Below are positions 5,924 through 6,930 of a stretch of 6,930 bases of DNA, piece after piece (the first letter of the stretch is position 1; each line of letters opens with the position of its first letter). The notes below the pieces were generated by a model. The model was given only the letters and a program-made list of their open reading frames with translations. It did no database searches and was not told where the DNA came from. The DNA comes from AC-52 sp044870295 (GTDB lineage: Bacteria; Actinomycetota; UBA4738), in assembly GCA_044870295.1 (NCBI GenBank), contig JBIOYQ010000117.1, forward strand, positions 1 to 6,930, given 5' to 3'. Both the position numbers and the translations under genes were made by a program.

Positions 5924-6739
5924 ATGTGGGGGCGACCCCTGCTGTACGAGCGTTTGACCTGGCCAGAGGTCCGGCGGGCCGCCCGTGAGGACCGCGTCTG
6001 CCTGATCCCGGTCGGGACCCTCGAGGACCACGGCCCCCACCTGCCGATCGACACCGACGATCGGATCATCTCCGAGATCTGCCGCCGGGCGGCCGAGGAA
6101 GCCCCCGACGAGATCGTTCTGCTCCCCACCATCCCCCACGGCTACGACCCCCACCACATGGACTTCCCCGGTCCGATCTCGATCGGGTGGGACACGTTCT
6201 GCCGCTACTGCAAGGACGTGGGCACGTCGCTCGCCCATCACGGCTTCAAGCGGATGCTGTATTACAACGGGCACGGGTCGAACCAGAACCTGGTGGAGAT
6301 GGCAGCGCGACTCGTCATGATCGATCACCCCGGCGTGGTGGCGGCTGCCGCCTTCTACCTGGTGAGCAAGCAGGGCATCGAAGCCGTCGAGGAGATCCGC
6401 GAGTCGCCCATGGGCGGCATGGCCCACGCGGATGAGCTGGAGACGTCGATCTACCTGGCCATCGATCCCGACGCCGTCGCCATGGAAAAGGCCGTCGACG
6501 AGCAGGGCTACCCGGCGGGCGACAGCGCAAAGCTCGAGTGGTGGGCCGATGGCCCGCTCCGGTACATGCCGTGGTGGTCCTCGTTCAGCGCGACCGGTGT
6601 GCAGGGATCACCCACCCTGGCCACGGCGGAGAAGGGCAAGCGATTCCTGGAAGCCGCTGTGAACGAGTGCGTCGCCTACGTTCGGGAGCTCCTCCAGAAA
6701 CCGCTGCCCGAGCGTCGCACGCCGGAGACTCCGGCCTGA
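5924..6739 (+). CDS. Creatininase-family metal-dependent amidohydrolase
   Basis: A 271-residue protein, close to the usual 240-270 of the creatininase family, whose members hydrolyse C-N bonds of cyclic or linear amides with a two-metal centre. The N-terminal metal motif reads PVGTLEDHGPHLPIDTD. E34, H36 and D45 have the same numbers as three ligands of creatininase. NGHGSN (115-120) supplies H117, and HADELETS (168-175) matches the family's later active-site block. Creatininase itself has NGHYEN with a ligand Glu; here Ser takes that place, so the substrate is probably not creatinine. Related members include MftE and formylamidopyrimidine deformylases, and nothing here selects one of them. 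No signal peptide is present. The start follows a strong ribosome site, 72 bases after the C45 stop, and the stop overlaps the next gene's ATG by one base. It may be co-transcribed with C45 or have its own promoter. Family call is firm, substrate unknown. Confidence 0.9.
   Translation: MWGRPLLYERLTWPEVRRAAREDRVCLIPVGTLEDHGPHLPIDTDDRIISEICRRAAEEAPDEIVLLPTIPHGYDPHHMDFPGPISIGWDTFCRYCKDVGTSLAHHGFKRMLYYNGHGSNQNLVEMAARLVMIDHPGVVAAAAFYLVSKQGIEAVEEIRESPMGGMAHADELETSIYLAIDPDAVAMEKAVDEQGYPAGDSAKLEWWADGPLRYMPWWSSFSATGVQGSPTLATAEKGKRFLEAAVNECVAYVRELLQKPLPERRTPETPA
6721..6735. promoter_or_regulatory. Inverted repeat holding the ribosome site of the S66 gene
   Basis: GCCGGAGACTCCGGC is a perfect inverted repeat (arms GCCGGAG/CTCCGGC around one base) in the last codons of the creatininase-family gene. 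As RNA it can fold into a 6-bp stem with a 3-base loop that hides GGAG (6724-6727), the only Shine-Dalgarno candidate, 11 bases before the next ATG. Ribosomes finishing the upstream gene would open it, which fits translational coupling. The regulatory role is inferred. Confidence 0.4.
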
Positions 6740-6930
6740 TGCCTCGGGCCACCCGGTTCGGCGCGCCGCTCCCGGACGGGGGCTGCATCGGCGTGGCCGC
6801 CACGTCCAGTCCCTACTTCAACCGATCCGAGGTCCTGCGCGGAGTGGAGTGGTGGGAGGGGCAGGGCTACCAGGTCAAGCTGGGAGCGGGCGTGTGGGAG
6901 CGCGACGACTACATGGCCGGCTCGCCGGAG
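6739..6930 (+). CDS. S66 LD-carboxypeptidase / MccF-like peptidase, N-terminal fragment
   Basis: The first 64 codons of a gene that continues past the window edge. Residues 16-25 (CIGVAATSSP) match the first strand and turn of the S66 fold, usually IGIVAPSSP-like. GVEWWEGQGYQVKLG (35-49) and VWERDDYMAGSPE (52-64) match the helix, strand and the gap-YLAGTDE-like segment that follow in LD-carboxypeptidase A and MccF proteins. The catalytic Ser-Glu-His residues lie further on and cannot be checked. S66 enzymes remove the terminal D-amino acid from muropeptides during cell-wall recycling, or, in the MccF branch, cut an amide bond in microcin C-like toxins and acyl-adenylate analogues. The ATG overlaps the preceding stop by one base (TGATG), indicating an operon with the creatininase-family gene. 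Which S66 branch it belongs to cannot be decided here. Confidence 0.8.
   Translation, partial: MPRATRFGAPLPDGGCIGVAATSSPYFNRSEVLRGVEWWEGQGYQVKLGAGVWERDDYMAGSPE

Noticed and set aside
5237..6427. 396-residue minus-strand frame across the C45 and creatininase-family genes
   Set aside because: It spans two well-supported genes and their intergenic region on the other strand and has no recognisable motif.

Overview
High-GC DNA with third-codon positions dominated by G and C, MmpL-type lipid transporter signatures, GTG starts and several weak or absent Shine-Dalgarno sites. Together these suggest an actinomycete-like bacterium (phylum Actinomycetota, probably a non-mycolate or uncultured lineage). 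The assignment rests on gene style only; there is no rRNA or marker gene in the window. Coding density is very high and no gene-free gap exceeds about 130 bases.

Layout. At the left edge the first 33 codons of a small membrane protein run off the window on the minus strand (1-100). Divergent from it is a complete MMPL/RND-superfamily membrane transporter (229-2424). Behind the transporter come a 10-bp hairpin, a 48-residue Pro/Glu-rich small protein (2491-2637) and a Cys-containing protein of unknown function whose codon use looks less GC-biased (2664-3227). A MoxR/magnesium-chelatase-I-like AAA+ ATPase (3241-4674, minus strand) converges on that gene, with stop codons only 13 bases apart. 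It diverges from the next block across a 70-base region holding a perfect inverted repeat.

The right third is a co-directional run of three hydrolase genes. These are a C45-type (acyl-CoA:6-APA acyltransferase-like) Ntn hydrolase (4745-5851), a creatininase-family metal-dependent amidohydrolase (5924-6739), and the start of an S66 LD-carboxypeptidase/MccF-like serine peptidase (6739 to the window end). The last two overlap by one base (TGATG) and are probably translationally coupled.

How it may work together. The three hydrolases have unrelated folds, but all act on C-N amide bonds, so the cluster looks like a small catabolic, recycling or detoxifying module for an amide- or peptide-containing compound; the substrate cannot be read from the sequence. 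The divergent AAA+ ATPase lacks the VWA-domain partner usually seen next to such ATPases. The transporter probably exports a lipid or lipid-linked molecule and need not be related to the hydrolase module. No mobile elements, CRISPR arrays, tRNAs or rRNAs were seen.
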